Shown here piece after piece: positions 17,981-26,873 of a DNA stretch of 64,000 nt. Where the stretch lies: NCBI RefSeq assembly GCF_900106945.1, contig NZ_FNNE01000008.1:113719-177718 (forward strand). Reading direction: 5' to 3'. Position numbers and translations under genes: made by a program. How positions within the stretch are numbered: position 1 is the stretch's first letter; the number at the start of each line of letters is the position of its first letter. The notes under the pieces are model-generated. The model did not search any database. It was given only the letters and a program-made list of their open reading frames with translations, and was not told the DNA's origin. The stretch comes from Marinobacter mobilis. GTDB lineage: Bacteria > Pseudomonadota > Gammaproteobacteria > Pseudomonadales > Oleiphilaceae.

Positions 17981-18984
17981 ACTACCTGATCGTCGGCCCG
18001 TCCTGGGTCGGAGATATGGTGATGGCGCAGTCGCTGTTCATTGATCTTCAGCGACGTGATCCAGGGGCCGTGATTGACGTGCTGGCCCCGGCCTGGTCAT
18101 TGCCGATTATTGCGCGCATGCCCGAAGTGCATTGTGGTATCGCGGCCCCCTGGAGCAGCGGCAAACTGGCGCTGAAAGAGCAATGGCGACTGGCCCGGAG
18201 TCTGAAAGGCTATGACAAGGCGATCATTCTGCCGAGATCGTTCAAGTCTGCACTGATTCCTTTTTTCGCAGGCGTTCCCGAACGGGTGGGGTTCAGCGGT
18301 GAGGGGCGATCGATCCTGCTGACGGAGGCTCGCAAGCGACACCCAACCCGCGAAGGCTCGAAGATTACCGATCGCACGGTCTGGCGTTACCTTGGACTGG
18401 GCGCAAGCCGGGAAGACTATGCCCGTTACCAGTTTGAAGTGCCGTCGCCTGCCTTGCGGGTGGATCCGGAGAATGCCGCGGCTGTTGAGCAGCGGCTGGG
18501 GTTGGATCCGGACAAGCCTGCCATTGCGATCTGCCCGGGGGCTGAGTTTGGCCCAGCCAAACAATGGCCGCTGGATAACCACCGTGCGCTGGCCAGAAAG
18601 CTGACTGAACGGGGTTTTCAGGTCTGGATCATGGGCGGTCCCAAGGATACGGGGGCTGGCGAACACATTGCGGCCGGGCAGGCAGGGGTGTTCAATCTCT
18701 GTGGCCAAACCCGCCTCGAAGATACCGTGGATCTGTTCAACCGCTGTCAGCGGGTGGTCAGCCACGATTCCGGTCTGATGCACGTGGCTGCCGCCGCTGG
18801 TGCAGAGGTAGTGGCCATCTATGGTTCCACCAGCCCCGATTTCACTCCGCCGCTGACCGACTCTGCGCGGATTTTGCAGCATCCGGTGGAATGCAGCCCG
18901 TGCTTTGAGCGCACCTGCCGTTACGGACATTACCAGTGCCTGACCGGAATATCGGTTGAACGGGTCGTGGAGGCCTGCCTTTGA
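17977..18984 (+). CDS. waaF: ADP-heptose:LPS heptosyltransferase II
   Basis: GT9 enzyme of 335 residues that adds the second heptose of the inner core. Hallmarks are the N-terminal [38 protein letters not shown] (acceptor side), [13 protein letters not shown], and the donor signature [14 protein letters not shown] followed by IYGSTSP, FTPPL and the C-terminal cysteine pair region [13 protein letters not shown]. It is coupled to hldD by ATGA and to the following family 2 glycosyltransferase by TTGA. Confidence 0.95.
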   Translation: MNYLIVGPSWVGDMVMAQSLFIDLQRRDPGAVIDVLAPAWSLPIIARMPEVHCGIAAPWSSGKLALKEQWRLARSLKGYDKAIILPRSFKSALIPFFAGVPERVGFSGEGRSILLTEARKRHPTREGSKITDRTVWRYLGLGASREDYARYQFEVPSPALRVDPENAAAVEQRLGLDPDKPAIAICPGAEFGPAKQWPLDNHRALARKLTERGFQVWIMGGPKDTGAGEHIAAGQAGVFNLCGQTRLEDTVDLFNRCQRVVSHDSGLMHVAAAAGAEVVAIYGSTSPDFTPPLTDSARILQHPVECSPCFERTCRYGHYQCLTGISVERVVEACL

Positions 18985-19730
18985 AACTGAGTGCGGTATT
19001 GATTGCCAAAAACGCGGGCCCTGACTTCAAGCGATGCCTGGATAGCCTGCAGTTTGCTGATGAGATCGTGGTGCTCGATTCGGGTTCAACGGATGACACT
19101 GTTCGCCTTGCCGAGGAGGCTGGCGCGACGGTGGTCAGCTCTGAAGGCTGGCCGGGCTTTGGTCCCCAGCGCCAGCGGGCGCAGAACCATGCCCAGGGTG
19201 AGTGGGTGTTCTGGGTGGATACCGATGAAGTGGTAAGCGAGGAGTTGGCGCAGTCGGTTCTGAAAGCGGTGTCTGCTGCGCCAGCCAACACAGTGTTCCA
19301 GCTCAACCGGCTTTCCTGGTTCTTTGGCCGCTTCATTCGCCACTCCGGGTGGTACCCGGACCGGATTGTGCGTCTGTACCGTCGCGCCGAGTACGGCTAT
19401 GACGATGCCCTGGTGCACGAGAAAGTGGCTTGTGAGGGCGCCCATGTTGAGACATTGGCAGGCGATTTGTTGCACTACACCGCAACCGATTTCAGTGACT
19501 ATATGAGCAAATCGGTGCGTTACTCCGATGCCTGGGCCGAAGGCCGGGCACGGAAGGGAAAGAAGGCCTCGCTCGGATCGGCTGTCAGTCACAGTGTTGG
19601 AGCCTTTCTGCGCAAATACTTGTTGCAGCTTGGCTTTCTGGACGGCCGCCACGGCTTCCTGTTGGCGGTGTTTACGGCACACTATGTCTTCAACAAGTAC
19701 GCCGCCCTCTGGATCAGAAGTCGCCGTTGA
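18981..19730 (+). CDS. Glycosyltransferase family 2 (WaaE/KdtX-like)
   Basis: 249-residue GT-A enzyme. LSAVLIAKNAGPDFKRCLDSL and EIVVLDSGSTDDTVRLAEEAG form the nucleotide-binding half; WVFWVDTDEVVSEEL holds the DxD metal motif (WVDTDE). The protein belongs to the WaaE/KdtX type of LPS core beta-1,4-glucosyltransferases, which in Klebsiella and Serratia glucosylate heptose I. Translation starts at TTG with GGAGG seven nt upstream, overlapping the waaF stop. Its 3' end overlaps the convergent family 1 glycosyltransferase by 17 nt. A relative is encoded at 22962. Confidence 0.86.
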   Translation: MKLSAVLIAKNAGPDFKRCLDSLQFADEIVVLDSGSTDDTVRLAEEAGATVVSSEGWPGFGPQRQRAQNHAQGEWVFWVDTDEVVSEELAQSVLKAVSAAPANTVFQLNRLSWFFGRFIRHSGWYPDRIVRLYRRAEYGYDDALVHEKVACEGAHVETLAGDLLHYTATDFSDYMSKSVRYSDAWAEGRARKGKKASLGSAVSHSVGAFLRKYLLQLGFLDGRHGFLLAVFTAHYVFNKYAALWIRSRR

Positions 19731-20808
19731 TCGTGTCGGTCAGAACGTCAAACAGGGCCTGTGCAGATTGCTTGACGTGAAAGTGACTGGCAATCCGTTC
19801 GCGGGCTTTCTCACCCATGCGTTGGCAACCTTCGGGATCTTCATGGAGCCGTCGTATGCCGGCGGCAATCTCCCCGGAACTGCCAGGTGTTACCCGGATT
19901 CCGGAAATGCCATCTTCGATCAGTTCGGCACTGCCTCCCGTATCGCTCACGATTGGCGCGACTCCGTAGGCCATCGATTCAATGACGGTCTTCGGCAGCC
20001 CCTCCCGCTTGGTTGAGGCCAGTACGGAGGCGTTACAGGCGGCAATGATGGCGGGGGCATCCCGGCGGAAGCCGGTCAGGTGAATCCGGTCGGCCATGGG
20101 GCTGGCCTGAATCATGGTCTGAATCTCCGGGGTATCCATGCCGCGGCCCACCAGTAACAGGTGGATGTTGCTGTCCTTTGGTAATTGGTGGGTTGCATCG
20201 AGCAGCACCGGCAGCCCCTTGCGCGGGCGGGCGTTGGCAACCGCCCCAACGACAAACGCGCCTTGTGGAATACCAAATTGCCCGAGGTCCACGGGCTGAT
20301 CCTGATACCACTGCAGATCATGGCCCTTGTAGACTGCGCACACCTTGCTCCTGTTGCCCCAGACGTGCTGCTGGAGGTCGTCCCGGGTGGCTTTGGAGAC
20401 GCAGATAATACGGTCGACCCGCGGGCTCAGATGGGTCAGGTAGCAACTGGGATCCCAGCGGCTGATGTTGCCGGTCTGACCCCGGTAGGTCAGTACCTTG
20501 ACTGGCAAGCCCCAGGCCGCGAAGTTGGTGTTGGCAATGGCCTTGTTATTGAAACAATAGACTGCATCAAACTGGCCTTCCTTCAGGGTTTTGCGAATGA
20601 TCGCTATGGCCTGGCGATTCAGCTTTTTGCTGGGATGGTAGCCGCGAACCCTGATGCCGCACTCCTCAAAGCGGGGAACATATTCCGCATCTGGCTGGGT
20701 CATCACCTCCACATCGACACCGAGTCTGGACAGCTCAATCAGCATTTCCGCTTCCGGGCGCACTGAGTTCCAGGTATCGGTATAGGAGCTGATAATCAAG
20801 ACCTTCAC
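19714..20808 (-). CDS. Glycosyltransferase family 1 (GT-B)
   Basis: 364 residues from the preferred start. The N-terminal domain begins KVLIISSYTDTWNSVRPEAEM. The donor-binding half shows VGAVANARPRKGLPVLLDA, HLLLVGRGMD, HLTGFRRDAPAI and STKREGLPKTVIESMAYGVAPIV. The frame extends to a GTG at 20835, but a GTG at 20808 has AAGGA seven nt upstream and begins right at the first conserved strand, so I use it. It is a single minus-strand gene between two plus-strand glycosyltransferases. Predicted LPS core or O-chain sugar transfer; substrate unknown. Confidence 0.85.
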   Translation of the reverse strand: MKVLIISSYTDTWNSVRPEAEMLIELSRLGVDVEVMTQPDAEYVPRFEECGIRVRGYHPSKKLNRQAIAIIRKTLKEGQFDAVYCFNNKAIANTNFAAWGLPVKVLTYRGQTGNISRWDPSCYLTHLSPRVDRIICVSKATRDDLQQHVWGNRSKVCAVYKGHDLQWYQDQPVDLGQFGIPQGAFVVGAVANARPRKGLPVLLDATHQLPKDSNIHLLLVGRGMDTPEIQTMIQASPMADRIHLTGFRRDAPAIIAACNASVLASTKREGLPKTVIESMAYGVAPIVSDTGGSAELIEDGISGIRVTPGSSGEIAAGIRRLHEDPEGCQRMGEKARERIASHFHVKQSAQALFDVLTDTINGDF

Positions 20809-20876
20809 GCTATTATCCTTTTCAAACTGATTCACTTAAACTGGCGCCATTAAATCATCCGCGGGCTGTTTTTGAT

Positions 20877-21902
20877 ATGCATATCTGCCACATAAACCTG
20901 GCACGAGGCTTTTCAGGGGGGGAGCGTCAGACCCTGAACCTGATTCGCCAACTCGCAAGTCGAGGTGTCCAGCAAACCCTGATCGCACGTCCGGGTAACC
21001 CTTTGCTGGAGGCTGTTGCCGAGTTGCCTGTGGCGGTGCGGGAATGCGGCCATTTTATCAAAGGCCATGGTGCAGGTGGTGACTGGGACCTGATCCATTG
21101 CCACGATGGCAAGGGTGTGTACTGGGGGCTTATCGAGCAATGGCTGAGGCGAACGCCCTATGTCATTACCCGGCGAGTAGATAACCCGCTTGGCACTGGC
21201 TGGGTTACCCGGCAGGCTTATGGCAAAGCCAGCAGGGTGGTCTGCCTCAGTTCTGCCATTCGGGCTGTTGTGCAGCACACGGTGATGTCGGCCCGAACTG
21301 AAGTGATTCCATCCAGTTTTTCAGGCTTCTCCGTGGATGAGAATGAAGTTCGGCGTATCCGCGAGGAATATGCCGGAAAAATTCTGCTGGGGCAGGTGGG
21401 GCGCTTCCTTGCACATAAGGGCCACGCGGTAACCTTGAAGGCCGCCGCTCAACTGGAATCTCGTTGCCCGGAGGCGATCTTTCTCTTTCTTGGGGAGGGC
21501 CCTGAAGAGGCCGCGCTGAAAGAGCAGGCCCAAGGGTTGGGTAATGTCGAGTTTGCTGGCTTCAAGGACGATATCGGCAACTGGCTGGCGGCTCTTGACC
21601 TGCTGGTGTTTCCGTCCCTTCAGGAGGGGTTGGGTTCGACGATCCTCGAAGCCATGCAGCATCGGGTGCCTGTGGTGGCGACCCGTGCCGGTGGCATTCC
21701 GGATATTATCGAGCATGGTGTGAATGGGCTTCTGGTCAGCCCCAGCGATGCCGGGGCACTGGCGGAGGCCATCCGTTCAGTGCTTGCGGATAAGCACTTG
21801 CGGGAGCGGCTGATCGCAGGCGGCGATGACACCCTGCCCCGATTCAGTCCGGAGCGGAATGCTGAAGCCTACCTTTCCCTCTATAACGACATCCTGAGCT
21901 GA
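20877..21902 (+). CDS. Glycosyltransferase family 1 (GT-B)
   Basis: 341 residues. It opens MHICHINLARGFSGGERQTL, a glycine-rich loop typical of GT4-clade enzymes, and carries ITRRVDNPLG, VGRFLAHKGHAVTLKAA, FLFLGEGPEEAAL, EFAGFKDDI and FPSLQEGLGSTILEAMQHRVPVVA with the EGLGxxxLE donor motif. No clear Shine-Dalgarno is seen before the ATG. The gene is monocistronic on the plus strand, divergent from the GT1 gene on its left and convergent with an acyltransferase on its right. Sugar specificity is not evident. Confidence 0.86.
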   Translation: MHICHINLARGFSGGERQTLNLIRQLASRGVQQTLIARPGNPLLEAVAELPVAVRECGHFIKGHGAGGDWDLIHCHDGKGVYWGLIEQWLRRTPYVITRRVDNPLGTGWVTRQAYGKASRVVCLSSAIRAVVQHTVMSARTEVIPSSFSGFSVDENEVRRIREEYAGKILLGQVGRFLAHKGHAVTLKAAAQLESRCPEAIFLFLGEGPEEAALKEQAQGLGNVEFAGFKDDIGNWLAALDLLVFPSLQEGLGSTILEAMQHRVPVVATRAGGIPDIIEHGVNGLLVSPSDAGALAEAIRSVLADKHLRERLIAGGDDTLPRFSPERNAEAYLSLYNDILS

Positions 21903-21917
21903 CGGCCGCCAGGGCGG

Positions 21918-22823
21918 TCAGCAGATTTGTCCGGGCTTGTAGGGATTTTCAATGCCTGGGGGGCGGTGGCGCATCCGTTTGTATTCCCACTGGTACTGCT
22001 CCGGAAGCGCCCGCACGCATTGCTCAACGGATGCGTTCAGTGCCGTTGTAGCCGTCACCGGGTCCTTGTCGTCCAGCCCGGGCTGAGCCTCACGGATAAT
22101 AATACGGAAGCCCTCGGCATTGGGCAGGCGTTCGGCGTAGGTCATCAGGACCCGGGCACCGGTCCGTTGCATCAGCTTCGATACCAGGGTCATGGTTTTG
22201 ACTTCCATACCAAAGAACGGTGCAAAGGCATTGCCCTTGCCGCGGGGTGACTGGTCCGGAAGGATGCCCGCGATACCGCCTTCGCGAAGAATGGAGGCCA
22301 GTCGCGCCAGCCCCCGTCGATCGCCTCGTACCAGTTCCGAGCCAAGACGGCCGCGTACCTTGATCATGTAGTCTTCAAATTCCGCTATATTGGGCGGGCT
22401 GTAAAGGGCGGCCATTTTGTAGCGGGACGAAAAATACAGACCGGCCAGTTCCCAGTTGCCCAGGTGGGGGGCAAGCAGGATCAGGCCTCGGCCGTCCTGC
22501 TGAGCTTGATTGATGAGCTCCTCGCCTTCCACCTGCTGAATCAGGTTGAGGCACTCTTCCACCGGACGTTCCCACATCAGTGGAATTTCCAGGATGGTCA
22601 TGCCTGTTTGCTGCAGGGAGGTCTGGGCCAGCTCTGCCCGCTGCTGTTCGCTGTATTCCGGGAAGCAGATGGACAGGTTGATATCGGTGACGTCGCGGGC
22701 CTTGGTCGGCAGCTTCCAAAGCAGCCAGCCCAGCGAACTGCCCAGTTTTTGGGCCATGCGCAGGGACAGTGACCCCGCGAGGCTGAGCAGGGAATTGATC
22801 AGAAAAAGTTTTACGGCTCTCAT
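21918..22823 (-). CDS. LpxL/LpxM-family lipid A acyltransferase, HX4E type
   Basis: 301 residues with one N-terminal membrane helix (FLINSLLSLAGSLSLRMA) and the lysophospholipid acyltransferase fold. The catalytic motif is HLGNWE (HX4E), followed by LYSPPN, RGDRRGLARL and GILPDQSPRGKGNAFAPFFG, which match HtrB/LpxL and MsbB/LpxM enzymes that add a secondary lauroyl or myristoyl chain to lipid A on the inner leaflet. The frame extends to a GTG at 22871; the ATG at 22823 better matches the family start. Convergent with a GT1 gene 15 nt away. Confidence 0.86.
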   Translation of the reverse strand: MRAVKLFLINSLLSLAGSLSLRMAQKLGSSLGWLLWKLPTKARDVTDINLSICFPEYSEQQRAELAQTSLQQTGMTILEIPLMWERPVEECLNLIQQVEGEELINQAQQDGRGLILLAPHLGNWELAGLYFSSRYKMAALYSPPNIAEFEDYMIKVRGRLGSELVRGDRRGLARLASILREGGIAGILPDQSPRGKGNAFAPFFGMEVKTMTLVSKLMQRTGARVLMTYAERLPNAEGFRIIIREAQPGLDDKDPVTATTALNASVEQCVRALPEQYQWEYKRMRHRPPGIENPYKPGQIC

Positions 22824-22961
22824 GCTGCCTGTGATTCCATACCGTCGAAAAAGGCGCAGGCAAACTACCACTGTCGGCGGCCGGTCGCAATCAAGCGGGG
22901 CAGGCAGGGCGTGGCAAAGAAGTACTGCGAACTCGACAGATGAGTGGGGGTATATGTCGCT

Positions 22962-23807
22962 ATGACACTACCGGTGTCGGTGTATTGTATTACAAAAAAT
23001 GAGGAAGTTCGGCTTGGTGCCACCTTGTCCAGGGTGGTCGATTGGGCCGATGAAGTCATCGTTGTGGACTCGGGCAGTTGTGATGGCACCGAGGCTGTTG
23101 CCTGTCACTATGGCGCCCGTTTCGTTCATCACGACTGGCAGGGGTTTGCCGTACAGAAAGCCTACGCTGCCAGCCTGTGCCGGAATGACTGGGTGCTGGA
23201 CCTGGACGCTGATGAAGTGCTGTCGGACGAGTTGGTCAGCAACCTGAAGGCACTGTTTGAACAGGAACCGGACCCCGACTTTGCCGGGTTCAGAATGCGC
23301 TGGGTATTGTCGCAGCCGGTGCCGGGGCACCCTTTCCGTCATGACAAGAGCAAACGGATCCTCCGTCTTTACCACCGTGAGCGGGCTCGCATCGAGGCCG
23401 TTCCGGGCAGTAATGATGATCGCCCGCGGGTGCTCAGCGGACGGGTTGGTTTTGTTCCCGGTGATGTGCTCCACCAGCCGGTGATCACTCTGGAGCAGAT
23501 GGAGCGCAAGTACCTTCAGCTGTCCAACGAACAGGCGCACTTCCTGGCAGAGAAAGGACGCAGAATCACCAGTGCCCGTCTGTTCGTCGAATTTCCGCTC
23601 AAGTTTTTCAAGTATTACCTGCTTCACCGGCAGATACTGAATGGCTGGTATGGGTTGAGTGTATCCATCGTTGCAGCCAACCGGAATTTCATGCGGCTGG
23701 CCAAGGCAAAAGAGCTACAGATGCTGACTCGTTTGGGCGAGGGGCATGGTGAGTCTCAGTCAGGGGTGGCCCCGGTGGATAGTGACCGCCCGCCGAGGCA
23801 GCGTTGA
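22962..23807 (+). CDS. Glycosyltransferase family 2 (WaaE/KdtX-like)
   Basis: 281 residues of GT-A type: VSVYCITKNEEVRLGATL, DEVIVVDSGSCDGTEAVA, and WVLDLDADEVLSDEL with the metal-binding DADE. The C-terminal half holds DKSKRILRLYHRERARIE and a basic helix near KFFKYYLLHRQ that may lie on the membrane. Related in plan to the protein at 18981. A GTG at 22944 would add six residues; the ATG at 22962 is preferred, with GGGGG about ten nt upstream. Its last 52 nt overlap the convergent GT1 gene. Predicted core glycosyltransferase. Confidence 0.84.
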   Translation: MTLPVSVYCITKNEEVRLGATLSRVVDWADEVIVVDSGSCDGTEAVACHYGARFVHHDWQGFAVQKAYAASLCRNDWVLDLDADEVLSDELVSNLKALFEQEPDPDFAGFRMRWVLSQPVPGHPFRHDKSKRILRLYHRERARIEAVPGSNDDRPRVLSGRVGFVPGDVLHQPVITLEQMERKYLQLSNEQAHFLAEKGRRITSARLFVEFPLKFFKYYLLHRQILNGWYGLSVSIVAANRNFMRLAKAKELQMLTRLGEGHGESQSGVAPVDSDRPPRQR

Positions 23808-24799
23808 TAGAAATCGCAGACGCTGGCGGTCATGGCCTCCAGAGTGAGCTCTTCCCGTGCCTGTCTCATGCACTCTGATTGTGCCTGCTTCAGGTTGGCC
23901 GGATCCTCAAGGTGGCGGGACAGCAGGTTTGCCAGAGCGGCTTCGGAACCGTCATCGGCCAGAAAATCCGGTGGCAGGAAGTCGGAGGCGCCGCCGACCG
24001 GTGTCGACAGTACCGGGCAGCCGCACTGCAGGGCTTCCACCAGCAGGTATGGAAAGCCTTCCCGTTGTGAGCTGATAACACAGGCGTCGGCTTGAGTCAG
24101 CCAGGCGGCGACCGCATCCGAATAGCCAATCAGGGAAACCGATTCGGTCAATCCCAGGGCAACGATCAGCCGCTCAAGGGTTTGCCGGAGGCTGCCGTCA
24201 CCTGCGATCACCAAATGGCCTGGGAGCGTCAGCCGCGCCCAAGCTCTGATCAGGGCTTCATAGCCCTTGACCGGTTCCAGTCGCCCGGCCGTCACCACCA
24301 GAGGTCGGCTGAATGCTGAGGGCAGTGGGGCGTTCTTGGCCGGGGGAGTAATGCCATTATAAATCAGGGTCTTGTTGCTATGGGCAAGGCGCTGGAATTG
24401 ATCATGGTTGATGGCGATGACACCATCCATCGACAAAAACGGTGACAGCGATGACTTCTGGCCATGGACGGTGCCGATGCGAACTGACGTGGAGTATCCC
24501 TGGATCAGTTGTGCGGCTTTGTTGCCATGGGCATGGCAGATGTCCGGATGGAGTTTATCCAGGGCGCGACGAAGCCGGAACTTCAGCAAGGGGTTTCGCC
24601 GCCCCAGGTGCATGGGCATTGGGCAGAAGCGGACAGGTGCGGCAAAGCGCTGGCTGAAATCAGGGTGTCCCAGTACACAGACTTCATGGCCACGGGATGT
24701 CAGGTCCTGCGCCAGATCGCGCACATGGGTTTCCATGCCGCCCCAGGTACCGCCCGGAGTAGCAAGCACAAGAGCGATGCGCCAGTGGGGTACGCTCAT
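23756..24799 (-). CDS. Glycosyltransferase family 1 (GT-B)
   Basis: 347 residues. The N-terminal GGTWGGMETHVRDLAQDL is the acceptor-side glycine loop. The C-terminal domain shows VVTAGRLEPVKGYEALIRAW, LVIAGDGSLRQTLERL, VSLIGYSDAVAAW and SSQREGFPYLLVEALQCGCPVLSTP with the EGFPxxxxE motif. It is the last gene of a four-gene minus-strand unit (acyltransferase, ELM1, GT1, GT1) joined by 4-5 nt overlaps, and its 3' end runs 52 nt into the convergent GT2 gene. Likely acts on LPS core; substrate unknown. Confidence 0.86.
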   Translation of the reverse strand: MSVPHWRIALVLATPGGTWGGMETHVRDLAQDLTSRGHEVCVLGHPDFSQRFAAPVRFCPMPMHLGRRNPLLKFRLRRALDKLHPDICHAHGNKAAQLIQGYSTSVRIGTVHGQKSSLSPFLSMDGVIAINHDQFQRLAHSNKTLIYNGITPPAKNAPLPSAFSRPLVVTAGRLEPVKGYEALIRAWARLTLPGHLVIAGDGSLRQTLERLIVALGLTESVSLIGYSDAVAAWLTQADACVISSQREGFPYLLVEALQCGCPVLSTPVGGASDFLPPDFLADDGSEAALANLLSRHLEDPANLKQAQSECMRQAREELTLEAMTASVCDFYQRCLGGRSLSTGATPD

Positions 24800-25914
24800 C
24801 GTTGCGTGTGGCTCCGCCGGGTCAGCAGTTGCTGGTAGATATCAATGGTGGCGCTGGTCTGGGCTTCCAGCCGGAAGCGTTCGGGCAGTGCTATCGTATG
24901 CTCCGGCTGGGCGGCCAGTTCAATCACCTTGGCGGCGAACGCCCGGATATCATCAGGGGGCACCAGCCCCTGAGGAAAGCAGGCGGTCAGGGTTTCGGCA
25001 GCGCCACCACGGTCAAATGCGACGACCGGTGTACCTGCTGCGAGCGCCTCGGTGACGGTGCGACCAAAGGGTTCGGGTTTGGTGGACATGTGGCAGACCA
25101 GAGTCGCAATGCGATACAGGTCGGCCATGTCGCTTCGCTGACCCAGGAAGGTGACCTGATTATCGAGGCCGAGATCGGAGCGGTGCTGTTCCAGTTCTTT
25201 CAGGAAGTGGCGCTTGCCCGCTTCGGTACCGCCGACAATCACGCCATGGAACTGGGGGTGCTGGCGTACGATGTCCACCATGGCATCGAGGAACAGCAAT
25301 TGCCCCTTCCAGCGGGAGATCCGGCCAGGCATCAGGATCAGCTGTTTGTGCTCCAGGTGGGGAAATTGCCGGTAAAAACGGCTGATCCAGACGGGATCCA
25401 GCTGATGATTGTTGAAAGCCTCGACATCCACTCCCCGTTGAATGACGGATAGGTGCTCCGGCGGCACCCGGTAATTCTCCAGGATGTAGGTTTTGACGCA
25501 CTCGGACACGGCGATGATATGGTCGGCACGGGTCATGATGGCGCTGTAGGGGTTCACCGAATACATGCCGTGAAAGGTGGATACCAAGGCCGGGCGCCCG
25601 GATGGTGGCAGTCCTCGCCAGGCAAGCCAGGTGATCCATGCCGGCATCCTCGAACGCATGTGGATAATGTCGGGCTGCAGTTCTCTCAGCAGTGCTCTGA
25701 CCGGCCGAATCTGGCCAAACGAAGCCAACGACTTGCGATGGATGGGCATCTGGATGTGGGTCGAGCCCTGAGCGTCAAGAAGTTGGGTCATGCCGCCGCC
25801 GGAGGACATGACATAGGACTCGTGACCCTGCCTGACCAGTTCGGCGGCAAACTCGACCGTGCCCCGTTCAACGCCTCCGCTCTCAAGGGCGGGGAGCACC
25901 TGAAGAACCCTCAT
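24796..25914 (-). CDS. Glycosyltransferase family 1 (GT-B)
   Basis: 372 residues from the ATG at 25914. MRVLQVLPALESGGVERGTVE is the conserved N-terminal loop; the donor domain carries LILMPGRISRWKGQLLFLDA, HGVIVGGTEAGK, VTFLGQRSDMADLYRIA and the variant STKPEPFGRTVTEALAAGTPVVAFD. The upstream extension to 26037 is an artefact of the open frame inside the ELM1 gene; the chosen ATG overlaps the ELM1 stop by 4 nt (ATGA). Its own stop overlaps the next glycosyltransferase start by 4 nt. Predicted LPS sugar transfer. Confidence 0.87.
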   Translation of the reverse strand: MRVLQVLPALESGGVERGTVEFAAELVRQGHESYVMSSGGGMTQLLDAQGSTHIQMPIHRKSLASFGQIRPVRALLRELQPDIIHMRSRMPAWITWLAWRGLPPSGRPALVSTFHGMYSVNPYSAIMTRADHIIAVSECVKTYILENYRVPPEHLSVIQRGVDVEAFNNHQLDPVWISRFYRQFPHLEHKQLILMPGRISRWKGQLLFLDAMVDIVRQHPQFHGVIVGGTEAGKRHFLKELEQHRSDLGLDNQVTFLGQRSDMADLYRIATLVCHMSTKPEPFGRTVTEALAAGTPVVAFDRGGAAETLTACFPQGLVPPDDIRAFAAKVIELAAQPEHTIALPERFRLEAQTSATIDIYQQLLTRRSHTQR

Positions 25915-26873
25915 GGGCGTCCCCGTCTGGTCCAGGCTGGCAGGGTTGTGATCAGCCACCTGGCAGCCCGGTCGGCTTCCCACAGCCGGGCGGTGTGCTT
26001 GGCTGTTCCCTGCATCACGCTGGTTTGATCCTGCCACAGGGCTACCAGACCCTCTTCTGCCAGGCGCTGCACACCACCGGCTATCCTGCTGCGGGGCCTG
26101 GCCGTCAGTTCAAACAGTCCAGTCGGTACGCCAGAGGTAATCGCCTCGTATACCATGGAGACACTGTCAGGCGTCACCCAGACGGCCCGAGAGGATGCCA
26201 GTTGATGGCTCAGCCAGCTATCGTGGGTGGATTCCGGGGTGGCGATTGTCACTCTGGGACTTTCCAGCGAGGACAGCCTTTCCGTCAGTGCCTCCGGGGT
26301 ACGACGAGAGCTGCTAATGGTCCAGCGCCACTGGGGGTGGTTGGCCATCAGGCGGAGAATCTGTTCAAACACCAGGTCGTTGTCCCACTCGAAATGGCGG
26401 GATGGACCGCCCACGAGAACCAGCGCTTCGGGCTTTTCGGTGATTCGTGCCATGGGCGTGATGGCATTGAGCACCCCCCGGGTTGTCACCACATGGCGTT
26501 TTGGGGGAACCCGGTCGTGTTCGGGAATAATGGCCGCATCCACCATGGCCAGGGGAAACGCCGGTTTCATCAGTACCACTGTTTGACAGTTACGGGTGCG
26601 TCGTAGTGACAGCAACAGCCGGTGGCTGCCGGAGCCTGCCGCAATGATCAGGCTGGGGCGGGGCAAGTGGCGGTCCAGTGCCGGAGGCATGCCAAGCAGG
26701 GCGCGCCACAGCGGCACCGCGATAGGCCCGGTCTCTATCCAGTGGGCGCTGGCTCCGGTGAGCACCCTTAGCCGGTTTGCCAGGCCCTTGAGCTGGTTGC
26801 GGTGCCCGGGCTTGTTATCGGTCAGCAGCCAGATGGCCGGGGCTGGGCCTTGCATGGCCGGTGGCGGTGTCAT
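25911..26873 (-). CDS. ELM1-family (mitochondrial fission protein-like) GT-B fold protein
   Basis: 320 residues from the ATG at 26873, which overlaps the acyltransferase stop (TGATG). The pattern AIWLLTDNKPGHRNQLKGLANRL followed by PLIIAAGSGSHRLL-type strands, VVTTRGVLNAI, LVGGPSRHFEWD, and late WVTPDSVSMVYEAITSGVPTGLF is that of the ELM1 family. In bacteria its members lie in LPS gene clusters. The fold resembles nucleotide-sugar glycosyltransferases of GT-B type, and the SxSMxxEA segment is like a donor site. Biochemical role is not established to my knowledge; the coupling to lipid A and core genes suggests a transferase role in LPS. Confidence 0.74.
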   Translation of the reverse strand: MTPPPAMQGPAPAIWLLTDNKPGHRNQLKGLANRLRVLTGASAHWIETGPIAVPLWRALLGMPPALDRHLPRPSLIIAAGSGSHRLLLSLRRTRNCQTVVLMKPAFPLAMVDAAIIPEHDRVPPKRHVVTTRGVLNAITPMARITEKPEALVLVGGPSRHFEWDNDLVFEQILRLMANHPQWRWTISSSRRTPEALTERLSSLESPRVTIATPESTHDSWLSHQLASSRAVWVTPDSVSMVYEAITSGVPTGLFELTARPRSRIAGGVQRLAEEGLVALWQDQTSVMQGTAKHTARLWEADRAARWLITTLPAWTRRGRP

